Positions 17,646 to 26,800 of a DNA stretch of 64,000 bases are shown here, one piece after another. The DNA is from Palsa-506 sp963836355 (GTDB taxonomy: Bacteria > Actinomycetota > Actinomycetes > Streptosporangiales > Streptosporangiaceae): assembly GCA_963836355.1 (NCBI GenBank), contig CAWIJO010000002.1, positions 186,001 through 250,000 on the forward strand. Reading direction: 5' to 3'. The notes beneath the pieces were generated by a model. It saw only the letters and a program-made list of their open reading frames with translations, was not told where the DNA came from and ran no database searches. Made by a program: the position numbers and the translations under genes. Within the stretch, counting starts at the first letter, position 1, and each line of letters opens with the position of its first letter.

Positions 17646-17851
17646 GACGCGGCAGCCTCGTCAGCCTCAGCCATGTCCAGCCACTCGGGGTCATCGGGAA
17701 GCGGCGAAGCTGCCAGCTGCTGCCGCAGCGTCTCGTTGCGCAGCGCCCGGGCGACATAGGTGCTGAACGGAGCACCAGCCTGCTTCGCCGCGGCCTGTGC
17801 TGCGGCAACGGTGTGCCCTGGGAGCGAGAGGGTTACCTTACGTTGAGCCAT
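17642..17851 (-). CDS. Ribbon-helix-helix antitoxin (MazE-like)
   Basis: 69 residues from ATG 17851; ATG 17863 is an alternative. MAQRKVTLSLPGHTVAAAQA followed by AGAPFSTYVARALRNETLR is a CopG/Arc-type DNA-binding fold, and the acidic tail (LPDDPEWLDMAEADEAAAS) is a plausible toxin-neutralising segment. It precedes and overlaps the MazF-type gene. As with other pairs it should repress its own promoter upstream of 17851. Confidence 0.82.
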   Translation of the reverse strand: MAQRKVTLSLPGHTVAAAQAAAKQAGAPFSTYVARALRNETLRQQLAASPLPDDPEWLDMAEADEAAAS

Positions 17852-18075
17852 ACGATGGACCATACTCCCATGCGGCCGACATCCGTACCCGCTGCGGTAA
17901 CCCGGGCTTGACCGTAGCTCGCCGGTCACCTTTAGCCTGTGCCGCCCTGGCTGCCTACAGCATGCAGGAGGAGAACGCGTCGAGACCCTGGCCGTTTCAA
18001 GACCCGTAATGCAATGCTTCTGACCTGCGGTGACTCGGTGGTGACGAGGATTCTGGGCATGTATTCGGCATAGCC

Positions 18076-20023
18076 TCATGATGTTAACGGCCCGGTTGCG
18101 CCGACATTCTCGGCTTCATCATGAGCAACGGCAGCATCGGCCGGGCGGCCCAACTCCGAGAACAAGGTGCCGAGGTTGTCAAGTGACTGGGCGAGTTCGG
18201 GGCGGTAGCGGTCGGGGCTGGCGGCGGCCAGTTCCCGGCGGATCGCGACAGCTTCCTGCTTGACCGGCAGGGCCTCGGCCGGACGGTCCAGCTGAGACAG
18301 TGTGATGCCGAGGTTGTTCAGTGACTGGGCCAGGTCGGGGCGGTGGCTGTCCGGGCTGGCGGCGGCCAGTTCCCGGCGGATCGCGACAGCTTCCTGCTCG
18401 ACCGGCAGGGCCTCGCTGGCGGCGGCCAGCTCCCGGTACATCGCGACAGCTTCCTCGGCGACCGGCAGGCCCTCGGCCGGGCGGCCCAGCCCCGAGAGCC
18501 GGAAACCCAGGTTCCTCAGCCAGTACGCCCGGATCGCTGGCCCGTCGTTGGCGTGTAGGAGGTTCAGTATGCGCTGGCACAGGGCAGCGGCAGCAGGGGC
18601 GAGGACGACTGTCTGACCGGGGATCGCGTTGAAATGGTCGTAAGCGTTTCTATTGGTGCCTGCATGCCGGTGATGAGATCGGCGGTGCCGGGCAGGGTCT
18701 GCCGCAGCAGTTCCTCGGCGTGCGGGTCATCCGCCGATGCGCGGGCCAGCAGCGTCAGCGCCCGCAGCGCCTGCCGGGCGTCCAGGCCGGTCAGCATGCT
18801 CGCGCAAGGTCGGGTGAGTTCCTCAGCTCCCGCAGGACATGCAGTTCGGCGAAGCGATCGGGCCGCAGGGAGCCGATCCAGCCGGTCTCACCCGGATCCG
18901 GCGGGTACAACACCCGGAGCCACCCGGCGACCTTCACCGACGGGCACATCCCTGGCACCCGGCCGGACAGGGCCCGGGCCTCTGCTTCGCTGGCAGCCCC
19001 CAGCAGGCACCCGGCGGCGGCAATCTGCCGCAGCACCGCGAGTGTCGCCCCGTCCTGGCCGTCACCGAGCCCGGCGGCACGTGCGCTTTCGTACCAGAAA
19101 TGCTCTTCATGCCGCAGCAGCTCGGCGAGCACGCTGCCGAGATCGACCTGCACCGTCGTCGCGTCCGCGTCGCCCAGTACGGCGACCAGCGCGGCCGCAT
19201 GAAGGTCCAGCACCCGCCGCTTCCCGGTACCGCCACGAATCTCAACGGTCTTGCCCGGCAGGCCGAGTTCCCGCGCGAAGGACCGGACAGCCAGCGCGAC
19301 CACGTCGGCGTCCGACAGGTCAGCAGCAACTTCGGCCGACAGCGACAGCTGCGCCGGCAAAGCCGCCTGGATCAGATCCCAGACCGCCGGGTCCCCGACA
19401 CCGAGCTGGTTCCACCAGTCTCCGGTCGAGCGGGCTAGCAGCAGCACCCGCACATCCTTGCCCAGATCCCCGGCCAGCGCCGACAGCATCTGCTTCAGCC
19501 CGGTCCGGGTCTCGGCGTAATCGACAGTCAGCAGCGCCCGGCCTCGCGTCACCGCGCACAGCGCCGCGATCGCCTCAGCCTCAGCGCCATTAGCAATCGG
19601 CACTGCCCGCCACCCGGCATTGTGCATCCGGCCGGCCAGCTCGACGGCCAGCCGGGTCTTGCCGACCCTCTAGGACCGGTCACCAGCCGCAGCCGCCCGG
19701 CGCGCTCGTCCTGGCACCATGCCACCAGCTCGATCAGTTCCCGTTTCCCGGCCTACGAAGCTGACCACCTCGCGGCGAGGATCCAGCCGCCGGGCACGGC
19801 TCTGCAGCAGTGCTTTTTCCACTGTGCCCTGCCAGGCCTCATGCCGGGCACCGCGCTCGCGTAGTCCGTCATGTAACGACGCCGCGAAGGCGCCCGCAAC
19901 CGCCCCGATCACCACACCGCCAGCAGACCACTGACCGCCCGAAAGGACGAACGCGACAGCCGCACCCCCGCCAGCCAGACCAGCACCCCAGGCAAAGGCC
20001 AGCCAACGGGATCTTCGGTTCAC
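18076..20023 (-). pseudogene. STAND-type ATPase with TPR repeats, several frameshifts
   Basis: Leftward pieces in different frames reconstruct one tetratricopeptide STAND protein. From GTG 20023 come a two-helix membrane segment (WLAFAWGAGLAGGGAAVAFVL ... ) and SFVGRE, the entry to the NTPase. The P-loop stretch near 19670-19745 reads LVTGP then VGKTRLAVELAGRM in two frames, so there are two indels around Walker A. Next 18791-19627 carries the rest of the NTPase (GRALLTVDYAET with Walker B) and a helical domain. Further shifts occur near 18795 and 18625. The end, 18076-18616, has TPR units (RPDLAQSLNNLGITLSQLDR and similar) with one unit partly deleted. Cytoplasmic signalling or conflict ATPase in origin; inactive as read. 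Confidence 0.65.
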
Positions 20024-20139
20024 ATACGCATCTTCCCTGTCCGCCCGGCAGCCATGCATCATTCATGACATAGCGGGTCTCAAGAACGCTAACCCAGCGC
20101 GCCTGACCTGCACCGACCGCCTCGCCGCGGCAGCTAGCG

Positions 20140-20410
20140 ATAGCGAGCGCGCCGCTGGCAGAGGACGAGGCGCGGCTGCAGGCGCGGATCGCGGCGGCTG
20201 CCCGGCCGAGCGCGCTGGCGCCGTTCCGCGGGAAGGAGCCCGGCCGCAGTGTGGCAGGCGCTGGATATCGACCGGCGGCGCGCGGTCGTGGCCGAGCTGC
20301 TATTCGTCACGGTATTCCCGGCTCCGAAGGGCAGGCTCCGCGGCTGGCAGCCGGGCGATTCATACTTTCATGCCGAGTCTGTCCATATTCATTGGAAGAC
20401 TCCCGAATAA
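20140..20410 (+). pseudogene. Large serine recombinase, C-terminal remnant
   Basis: The last part, VWQALDIDRRRAVVAELLFV, then RLRGWQPGDSYFHAESVHI and HWKTPE before the stop at 20408-20410, is the usual C-terminus of actinobacterial large serine recombinases. The preceding coiled-coil-like EDEARLQARIAAAARPSALA and PFRGKEPGRS is one frame away, so there is an indel near 20245. The catalytic N-terminal and recombinase domains are absent. A relic of an earlier integrated element. Confidence 0.6.
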
Positions 20411-20584
20411 TACTATTGTGTTATTGCTGGCAGCAGCGAGATTTGCATCCGGTGTTCGGCTCTGGCAATCTTGATCAAGTACGAAGTAGATCAGTACTGA
20501 GGCATCGGTTCGGCTGGTCGGGATTGGCCGGGCATCAGTGCGAGGGGGGAGATCTGCGCCAACATCAAGAGGTAAGGACCTCCG

Positions 20585-20869
20585 ATGGCGTGGACCACCA
20601 CAAGAAGTCAGCTAGCGACCGCACACCGGCGGGCTAAGGCCCGGGGGCAGGAACCAGATCCGGCTACCATCGCCCGGCTACAGCAGCAGCTGAAAGCCGA
20701 GCGGGCCGAAAACTACATACAGCGCCTCGTGGACGAGGCCCCGCCGCTGACCGCGGGACAGGTCGGTCGGCTGCAGGCCATCCTCTCCACCGCGCACGAT
20801 GAAGTGCTCGACGCCTCCGGCCTACCTGATTCGGGCTATGGCGGCGGCCTCGATTCCGACGCGGCGTAA
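20585..20869 (+). CDS. Small hypothetical protein, coiled-coil-like
   Basis: 94 residues. A GGTAAGGA site lies upstream of ATG 20585. The protein has a basic N-terminus (MAWTTTRSQLATAHRRAKAR), a charged helix (TIARLQQQLKAERAENYIQR) and LTAGQVGRLQAILSTAHDEV, then an acidic tail. Similar short proteins are common in actinobacterial mobile elements, but I know no function. First gene of the rightward small-gene run. Confidence 0.6.
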   Translation: MAWTTTRSQLATAHRRAKARGQEPDPATIARLQQQLKAERAENYIQRLVDEAPPLTAGQVGRLQAILSTAHDEVLDASGLPDSGYGGGLDSDAA

Positions 20870-21194
20870 GCCGTGGCGTGCGGGACCTCATCAATCGAGG
20901 ACTGCATCAAGCATCACTGGCTGATTCACCTGCCGAGCGCCACTAGCCGGGGTGCTCAGTTCTCGGCATATTGTCCTGCCCTGCCAGCCGAGCGGCGGGC
21001 GGAACCGCCGGCTATCCCTGACGGTCGGGAGCACCCGTGCCCTATGCCGTTGCCACCATCGGCCGCGGTGCTCGCAGGAAACCGTCCGGAAGGCGCTGAT
21101 CCTGGTCGGCATTACATGTCTGCCGCCGGTCCGGCACCACAAGCCGGCGACCGACCAATTCCGGGAGCGCGTGCTCACACCACTCGGCGAGCCG
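20870..21194. other. Stretch without a supportable gene
   Basis: About 325 bases. One rightward frame stays open into the next entry, but its sequence here does not look like protein. No promoter or repeat identified. Confidence 0.35.
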
Positions 21195-21446
21195 ATGCGG
21201 CCGGCGGCGTTCAGGCTCCGCGTCGCAATCGCTGCCTGGGAATGCGACGCGAGGACAGCTGCGGAAAGACTCGGGATCTCCCGGTCCACCTATTACGAGC
21301 TGCTGATCCCCGAGTCCGGAAATCCGGACGGACTCGCAGGTCGAGTCGGTCTCGCCGAGTCCGGAAATCCGGACTGTTCAGCATTCAACCAAAGTCCGGG
21401 AATCCGGACGCCACCGCAGGTCAGCAGCGTAAGGAGTTGTCAAAAC
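21195..21446 (+). other. Possible HTH-coding segment, in frame with the following gene
   Basis: From ATG 21195 the frame reads RVAIAAWECDARTAAERLGI and SRSTYYELLIPESGN, a believable short helix-turn-helix. It has no stop before the downstream gene at 21447, so it is either an N-terminal extension or a separate HTH remnant that lost its stop. The sequence after the HTH is built from three repeated dyads and encodes ESGNPD-like units. Kept separate because a strong ribosome site supports 21447 as a start. Confidence 0.3.
21313..21409. repeat. Three copies of a 16-bp inverted-repeat motif
   Basis: AGTCCGGAAATCCGGAC occurs at 21313-21329 and 21358-21374, and with one change (G for A) at 21393-21409. 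Each has arms GTCCGG and CCGGAC around a 4-base centre. Start-to-start spacings are 45 and 35 bases. The cluster ends about 25 bases before the ribosome site of the gene at 21447, so it could be an operator array or replication/transfer iterons. Confidence 0.7.
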
Positions 21447-21803
21447 ATGAGCTTGACAAAACGTGCTACTCCGGCGCGGTCGGAGACCGCCACGCGGGGA
21501 CCCGGAGCCGCGCCTCGCGCCAGCGGGGTCGTGCGCCCACTCCGCCCCGCCGGAGGCGCCCCGCCGGGTGAGGCAGAGCTGATCGAACCTCTGGTAGCAA
21601 AGCCCGGCGAACCGTCGTGCGGATACCGCGAATGCCCGCACAGAGTTGATCACGCACCGGGGAAACCCGAAATTGACCTGTGCACCTATCACCTGATCCG
21701 GGCCAGCCGTGAGCATGAAGCCCTGGTTACGGGCGAGCGGGTCTGCCTAGATCACGAACTGCGCTTCCCGGCAGCCCAGTCGTGCCCGGAATGTCGGGCA
21801 TGA
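21447..21803 (+). CDS. Small Cys/His-rich hypothetical protein
   Basis: 118 residues from ATG 21447, with AAGGAG 10 bases upstream. The first half is Arg/Pro/Ala-rich and disordered. The second has CGYRECPHRVDH, CTYHLIRASREHE, CLDHELRFP and a final CPEC, a Cys/His set likely to bind zinc. The stop overlaps the next start (ATGA), so it belongs to a coupled operon. Function unknown; the composition suggests a nucleic-acid- or protein-binding accessory factor of the element. Confidence 0.6.
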   Translation: MSLTKRATPARSETATRGPGAAPRASGVVRPLRPAGGAPPGEAELIEPLVAKPGEPSCGYRECPHRVDHAPGKPEIDLCTYHLIRASREHEALVTGERVCLDHELRFPAAQSCPECRA

Positions 21804-22291
21804 CGGCGCCAGCGCCCGAGCTGCGCGCCTACGATTCCACGAGGCCGGACCTGGTTCCCGCCGACGCCTGGGGAATCATGCCATATGCCGACGGCAAATT
21901 CGCATGGAGTAAGGCCGACGTGGCTCGGTTCCCGCGCGCGCGGCGCCGGCATATCACCGTGTTCGGCGATGCCGAGATCGCCGACATTGCCGATGTCGAG
22001 CGCGGCGACGTTCGTCCCCAGGATGCGCCCGACTTCATCAGGGAGCGATACAGGCTGTTCCCGCGCGCCCGGCCCACGATCTATTGCAACAGGAGCACGC
22101 TGCCGGCCGTCCAGGACGCCTGCGGCGGGCTCGTGTACTACATCTGGCTGGCGACGCTGGATGGCAGCAAGCTCACGTTCATCACGGGCGGCGGGCGCCT
22201 GGTCGCCGTACAGTTCGAGGGCGGCCCGCACGCCGATTTCGACGTGAGCGTGGTCCTCGACCACGGCTGGCTGCGGCCGCCACCGCCGTGA
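21800..22291 (+). CDS. Glycoside-hydrolase-like (DUF1906/GH25-type) hypothetical protein
   Basis: 163 residues from ATG 21800, overlapping the previous stop by 4 bases. The run AYDSTRPDLVPADAWGIMPY, HITVFGDAEIADIADVERGD, PTIYCNRSTLPAVQDACG and VYYIWLATLDGS follows the strand order of the half-barrel hydrolase-like proteins seen in actinophages and mobile elements, including the D-x-E pair (DVERGD). No signal peptide is seen, so a cytoplasmic or phage-like release role is possible. Family assignment is by pattern only. Confidence 0.5.
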   Translation: MTAPAPELRAYDSTRPDLVPADAWGIMPYADGKFAWSKADVARFPRARRRHITVFGDAEIADIADVERGDVRPQDAPDFIRERYRLFPRARPTIYCNRSTLPAVQDACGGLVYYIWLATLDGSKLTFITGGGRLVAVQFEGGPHADFDVSVVLDHGWLRPPPP

Positions 22292-22600
22292 CCGCGGCCG
22301 AGTTGCTGGCCGCTATCACCAGCGGCACCCGGTCGCGGCCGGGCCTGTGCAAGCTGCTGGACATCTGGTGGCATCACCCGCACGACTCGGCGGCGCAGCA
22401 ATGCCGGCTGGCCCGACCTGACGCTGCTCGGCCGCCGCGGCGCCATCTTCGCGGAGCTGAAAGGCCCCGGCGGTCGGCGCAGCCCCGATCAGGTGTTCGT
22501 CGGCTACCGGCTGCTCAGCCTCGGCCTGCACTACGAACTATGGACGCCGACCGAATGGCGGTCCGGGCGCATCGAATACGAGATACGGTCGATCGCGTGA
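22288..22600 (+). pseudogene. VRR-NUC-type nuclease, one frameshift
   Basis: GTG 22288 overlaps the previous stop (GTGA). The first frame reads AAELLAAITSGTRSRPGLCK and LLDIWWHHPHDS. One extra G near 22390 shifts the frame; the continuation is AGWPDLTLLGRRGAIFAELK, then GPGGRRSPDQVFVGYRLL and YELWTPTEWRSGRIEYEI. The G-PDL ... E-K ... S-x2-Q pattern is that of VRR-NUC endonucleases. These single-domain nucleases are widespread in phages and mobile elements. One base correction would restore a 104-residue protein. Confidence 0.6.
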
Positions 22601-22761
22601 ACATCATAGAGTTTCGTGACTGGCTCGCTGACTTGCTCATCGAGAGCGGCGGCCAAGTACCATACCGCGGCTATGTGACAAAGGGCGAGATGGGCGAGCT
22701 TCAGCTGTTCCTTGAGGATGGAACCGAGATCGAGATCTTCATGCGCATGGGAGAACAATAA
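22597..22761 (+). CDS. Small hypothetical protein
   Basis: 54 residues from GTG 22597, overlapping the VRR-NUC stop by 4 bases (GTGA). It reads VNIIEFRDWLADLLIESGGQ, then PYRGYVTKGEMGELQLFLED and GTEIEIFMRMGEQ. No domain recognised. Coding status rests on coupling and plausible composition. Confidence 0.5.
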   Translation: MNIIEFRDWLADLLIESGGQVPYRGYVTKGEMGELQLFLEDGTEIEIFMRMGEQ

Positions 22762-22798
22762 CCCGGGCGGCGAAGCAGCACCGTGGACGGAGTAGCGA

Positions 22799-23080
22799 AT
22801 GCAGGATGAGCAGGAAGATTCCAACCCATTCATCGCGATGATCCCCGGCGGCGGCTGGATGATCTACCAGAACGGTGCCGGGAGCGACCCGGTGGTCGCC
22901 TGGGTGCTCTGCAAAAACGGCGACGTGATCCCGATGGTGGCCGAGCGCAACATCATCGTGCCCATAGAGAGGCCGTACGACGAAGATCACCTTGAGTTCT
23001 GGCATCCCGACAGTTGCAGCCCGGCGGCCCGGCAACGTCTGCGGGAGCATCGCGAACAGCTCACCGCGGGCGGCAGCTAA
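22799..23080 (+). CDS. Hypothetical protein
   Basis: 93 residues from ATG 22799. The sequence QDEQEDSNPFIAMIPGGGWM, WVLCKNGDVIPMVAERNIIV and a polar C-terminus look coding and beta-rich. GGACGGAG lies upstream. The stop overlaps tail-to-tail with the GntR gene. Likely a phage/ICE accessory gene; function unknown. Confidence 0.6.
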   Translation: MQDEQEDSNPFIAMIPGGGWMIYQNGAGSDPVVAWVLCKNGDVIPMVAERNIIVPIERPYDEDHLEFWHPDSCSPAARQRLREHREQLTAGGS

Positions 23081-23340
23081 CCAGGCCGGCCCGACCCCGG
23101 ATCGGTGACGAACGTTCCCCATCCGACGCGCGACTCGACCAGGCCCTCGCGCTGCAGCGCCGTCAGGGCCTTCCGCACCGTCCCGGCCGCCACGTCAAGC
23201 TCCTGGGACAGCGCGATCACCGACGGCACCCGGCCGCCCGGCGGGTACTCCCCGCTGGCGATGCGCTCGCGCAGGATGGCCGCTACCTGCTGCCACGGCG
23301 GGACGACGGATCCCCGGTTCACGCCCGCGCTGGTCGCCAT
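23077..23340 (-). CDS. GntR family transcriptional regulator (HTH only)
   Basis: About 87 residues from ATG 23340, or 81 from GTG 23322. VVPPWQQVAAILRERIASGE, YPPGGRVPSVIALSQELDVA, GTVRKALTALQREGLVESR and GWGTFVTDP are the full GntR winged helix. There is no effector domain, a type common in actinobacterial integrative elements where it controls transfer or copy functions. Its 5' end overlaps a rightward small gene. Confidence 0.85.
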   Translation of the reverse strand: MATSAGVNRGSVVPPWQQVAAILRERIASGEYPPGGRVPSVIALSQELDVAAGTVRKALTALQREGLVESRVGWGTFVTDPGSGRPG

Positions 23341-23506
23341 CCTGGCCGAGCACGGGGAGGGCTGGCAGATCGCCCATGACCCCGAAGTCGGCTGCTGGAC
23401 GGCCATCGAGCGGCCCAGCCCGACCGCGCTGCATGTCGTCTGCGCTCACAACCTCGGCGAGCTGGCCGGCAAGCTGCAGGCCGCGGGAGACCAGGCAAGC
23501 GGCTAG
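23276..23506 (+). CDS. Small hypothetical protein overlapping the GntR gene
   Basis: 77 residues from ATG 23276; the true start may be further right. The part TPALVAILAEHGEGWQIAHD, PEVGCWTAIERPSPTALHVV and CAHNLGELAGKLQ is typical of a frequent actinobacterial small protein of unknown role. The 5' end overlaps the 5' end of the leftward GntR gene by about 65 bases, so both cannot have conventional upstream promoters there. Confidence 0.5.
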   Translation: MAATCCHGGTTDPRFTPALVAILAEHGEGWQIAHDPEVGCWTAIERPSPTALHVVCAHNLGELAGKLQAAGDQASG

Positions 23507-23816
23507 GCCCCCTCGCGCGCGGGCTGACTAGTCACGTATTCGGCAGACCCACGCGTTGGGGGTCAAGGGAGCCATTCCGGTGCTACGCGTGGCGTCGAGT
23601 ACCTTGCAAGGTCCGTCGCTTCGCCACGCTTTTTCAACCTCCCGTTTCCCCTGTTCAGCTACCTTCTCCTGCCCCCACCCCCGTTCTCGCCACGCATTCA
23701 CTTCCTGATCTTGTTCGCCTTGCTTGTCACCATGATCCATAGCCGTGCAGACCGTTGCATTATCTGAATGATCATGGTCAGCTCCGCGGCTGGGTGATCT
23801 TGAAGGGTGGCAGCCG
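23507..23816. other. Intergenic region before the relaxase, candidate oriT
   Basis: About 310 bases with lower GC than its neighbours. A leftward 70-codon frame (23740-23528) is charged (MDHGDKQGEQDQEVNAWRER) but I cannot support it as a gene. MobF relaxases usually act at an oriT close to their own gene, so this gap is the natural place to look; no nic site was recognised. Confidence 0.3.
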
Positions 23817-26800
23817 GTGGCCGTGGTCGTGACCGTCGCGAAGGGCTACGACCTCGGCTATGTGTGGAAGAACCAGGGCCAGGCCGCGGCCGAGCGGACT
23901 ACTGGCGGCTACTACATCAACGCTGCCCAGGCCGGGGAACCTCCGGGCCGGTGGTGGGGGCCGGGGGCCGAGTCGCTGGGTTTCGTCGCTGGCCAGGTGG
24001 TAGAGCGCAAGCCGTATGGCGCGGTGTATTCGCAGGTAGATCCGCAAACAGGGGCGAAACTCGGCCGACAGCGCGGCAATTACGCGAAATTCAATGACCA
24101 CCTGGCCCGGCTGACGGCGGCCGAGCCGCATGCCACGGCCGAGCGCCTGATTGAGCTGGAGCGGGAGGCGGCGAGGGCGACTCGCCAGCCGGCTGCCTAC
24201 ACCGACGTGACGGTGTCTTTCTCGAAGTCGATCTCGGTCCTGCATGCCTCAATCCGGGAGAACGGCCGCCGGGCGAGGATGGCGGGCGATGAGCGGGCGG
24301 CGGTGTACTGGGCAGGCCGGGAAGAGAAGTTCCAGGAGGTGTTGCATCGGGCGAACCGGGCCGCCCTCGACTACGCGCAGCGGTGGGCCGGGATGACGCG
24401 GACCGGCTACCACGGGGCCTGGGCAGCCGGGCAGGAGCCGGGCCGGTTCGCCGAAGCCGGCCTGGTCGTGACCTCATGGCTGCAGGGCACCAGCCGAGAC
24501 GGCGACCCGCAGGACCACATCCACAACCAGATCGCCCGGATCACGAGGACGGTGAGTGATGGCCGGTGGCGGGCGCTGGACACCGCCTGCCTGCGGGAGG
24601 TGCCCGGCGCGCTCCAGGCGATCGCGGCGACGGTCGTGGAGTGCGAGCTGACCCGCGCGTTCGGCGTGGCCTGGGTTCCGCGTCCGGACGGGCGCGGAAA
24701 CGAGATCGACGGGATCACCCGCGCGCAGATGGACGCCTACTCCACGCGCACCGCCGCGGTGCATGAGAAGGAACGCGAGCTCGCGCAGGCGTGGGAACGG
24801 AGGCACGGGCGTGCGCCGAATTCGCGTGAGCTGTTCTACCTCGCGCAAAAAGCCACCCTGCGCTCACGCAAGGACAAGAGCGCGGGCGAGATCGACTGGG
24901 ACGCGCTAGCTCAACGCTGGGACGCTGCCATCGGCGGTGAGCTGGCCGACATCGCCCCGGCAGTCTCAGCCATGCACGGCGCAGACGCCGCGAGCGTGAC
25001 ACCCGGTGACCGCCGGGAGCCGGGTGGGACGCTGTCGCGGGACGCTCTGGTGCACGCGGCGCAGAAGGCGCTGTGCCTGGTATCCGAGAAGCGTCCCACC
25101 TGGACCCGGCACCACCTGCTGAAACAGCTCGCCCTGGTGATGCCGACCGAGACCCGGAACCTGGCGCCCGGAACTGCTGAGGCTCTCCTGACCGAACTGG
25201 CCGATGGGGCCCTGTCCGGGCAGATCGAGTCGGTCATCTGCGTGAGCGCGCCTGATTGGCCGCCGCTGCCCGCGTCGCTGCGGCGTGAACTGGACGGCGG
25301 CAGCGTCTACACCCGGCCCGGTACCATGCGGTATACGACCGCCGCGCAGCTGTCCGCCGAGGAGCGGCTGGTCGCGCAGGCGCAGGCCCAGCGGGCGCCG
25401 CACCTGCCACGCAAGCTGGCCGCACGCCACCTCGGCGCTGACGCCACGGTGCTGGAAGCGCAGCTACACGAAGGCGCGCAGGACACGCGCGAGCGCGTGA
25501 CGCCGCGCGGGCTGCGGCTGGATCAGGCTGCCGCCGTCTATCACGTGCTGACCTCCCGCCGCACCGCCGAAGTGGTCGTCGGCCCGGCGGGCACCGGCAA
25601 GACCCGCGCCCTGGCCGCCGCGGCACATGCCTGGGCGATGGAGCACGGCGATGGGCGGGTGTTCGGCACCGCTACTTCGCAGAACGCCGCTAACGAGCTG
25701 CGCAAGGCCGGAGTGCTGGTGACGGCCAACACGACCCGGCTGCTGGCTCGCATCCGGCGCGGCTGGATCCCGGCGGGCTCGCTGATCCTGGCCGACGAGG
25801 GCTCGATGATCTCCCTGCAGCACCTGTCAGCGCTGGTCAGCTACGCCGCGCGGAACGGCTGCAAGGTGGTGCTCGCCGGGGACCAGGAGCAGCTCGCGGC
25901 CGTCGAGGGCGGCGGCGCGATGATGCTGCTCGCCGACCGGCTGGGATATGTGCAGCTAGCCGAGCCGGTCCGGTTCGCCGCCGAGTGGGAACGGGACGCT
26001 TCGCTGCGGCTGCGCGCCGGGGACCCGACCGCGCTCGATGACTACGACCAGCACGGCCGGATCCACGGCGCCCCGCCCGACGGGGCCATGGACCAGGCCG
26101 TCAAGGCCTACATCGCCAGCTACCTGGCCGGCCATGATGTGATCCTGTCGGCCGCGGACTGGGCACGCTGCCGGGAACTATCCCGCCGGATCCGCGGTGA
26201 CCTGATCCATCTCGGCCTGGTCGACGGCCGCCGGACCGTGCCGATCGCCGGAGGCGCGCAGGCTTCGGCCGGTGACCTGATCATCTGCTGCGACAACGAC
26301 CACCACACCGCGGCCGGCGAACCGGGCCTGGGCTTGGCCAACGGCGACGTCCTGCGGATCGAGGCCATCACCGCCGACGGCATCCGTGTCCGCCGGCTGC
26401 TCGACCCCGACCCCGCTACCGGCGTCCGGCGCTTCACCAGCCACACGTTCTCCTACTACGGTTACCGCACTGCGGACCTGGCCTACGCAACCACGGGGCA
26501 CTGCGCGCAAGGCGGCACCGTGCACACCGGCCTCACGCTGGTCACCGGCAGCGAAACCCGGCAATGGCTGTACTCAGCGCTGACCCGCGGAACCCACAAC
26601 AACATGGCATTCGCCTTCACCACACCGCCGAAGGCCGCCGACCCGCAGCCCGGCACCCGCCCCGCACCAGAGCTGGAACGCTACGAACGCATCCGCCGCG
26701 AGCGCGAAGGCTTCCTGCCAGCCCCGCCCGGGCACGGACCCGCCGGCCAGGACCCGCGCGAGCCCGGCGCCGTGCTCGCCGATGTGATCGGCCGGGACGG

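Noticed and set aside
21313..21409. CRISPR array
   Set aside because: Only three 17-bp dyads with unequal 18-28 base gaps; too short for repeats and spacers, and no cas genes nearby.
23528..23740. 70-codon charged leftward frame before the relaxase
   Set aside because: No ribosome site, no likeness and odd composition; gap left as candidate oriT region.
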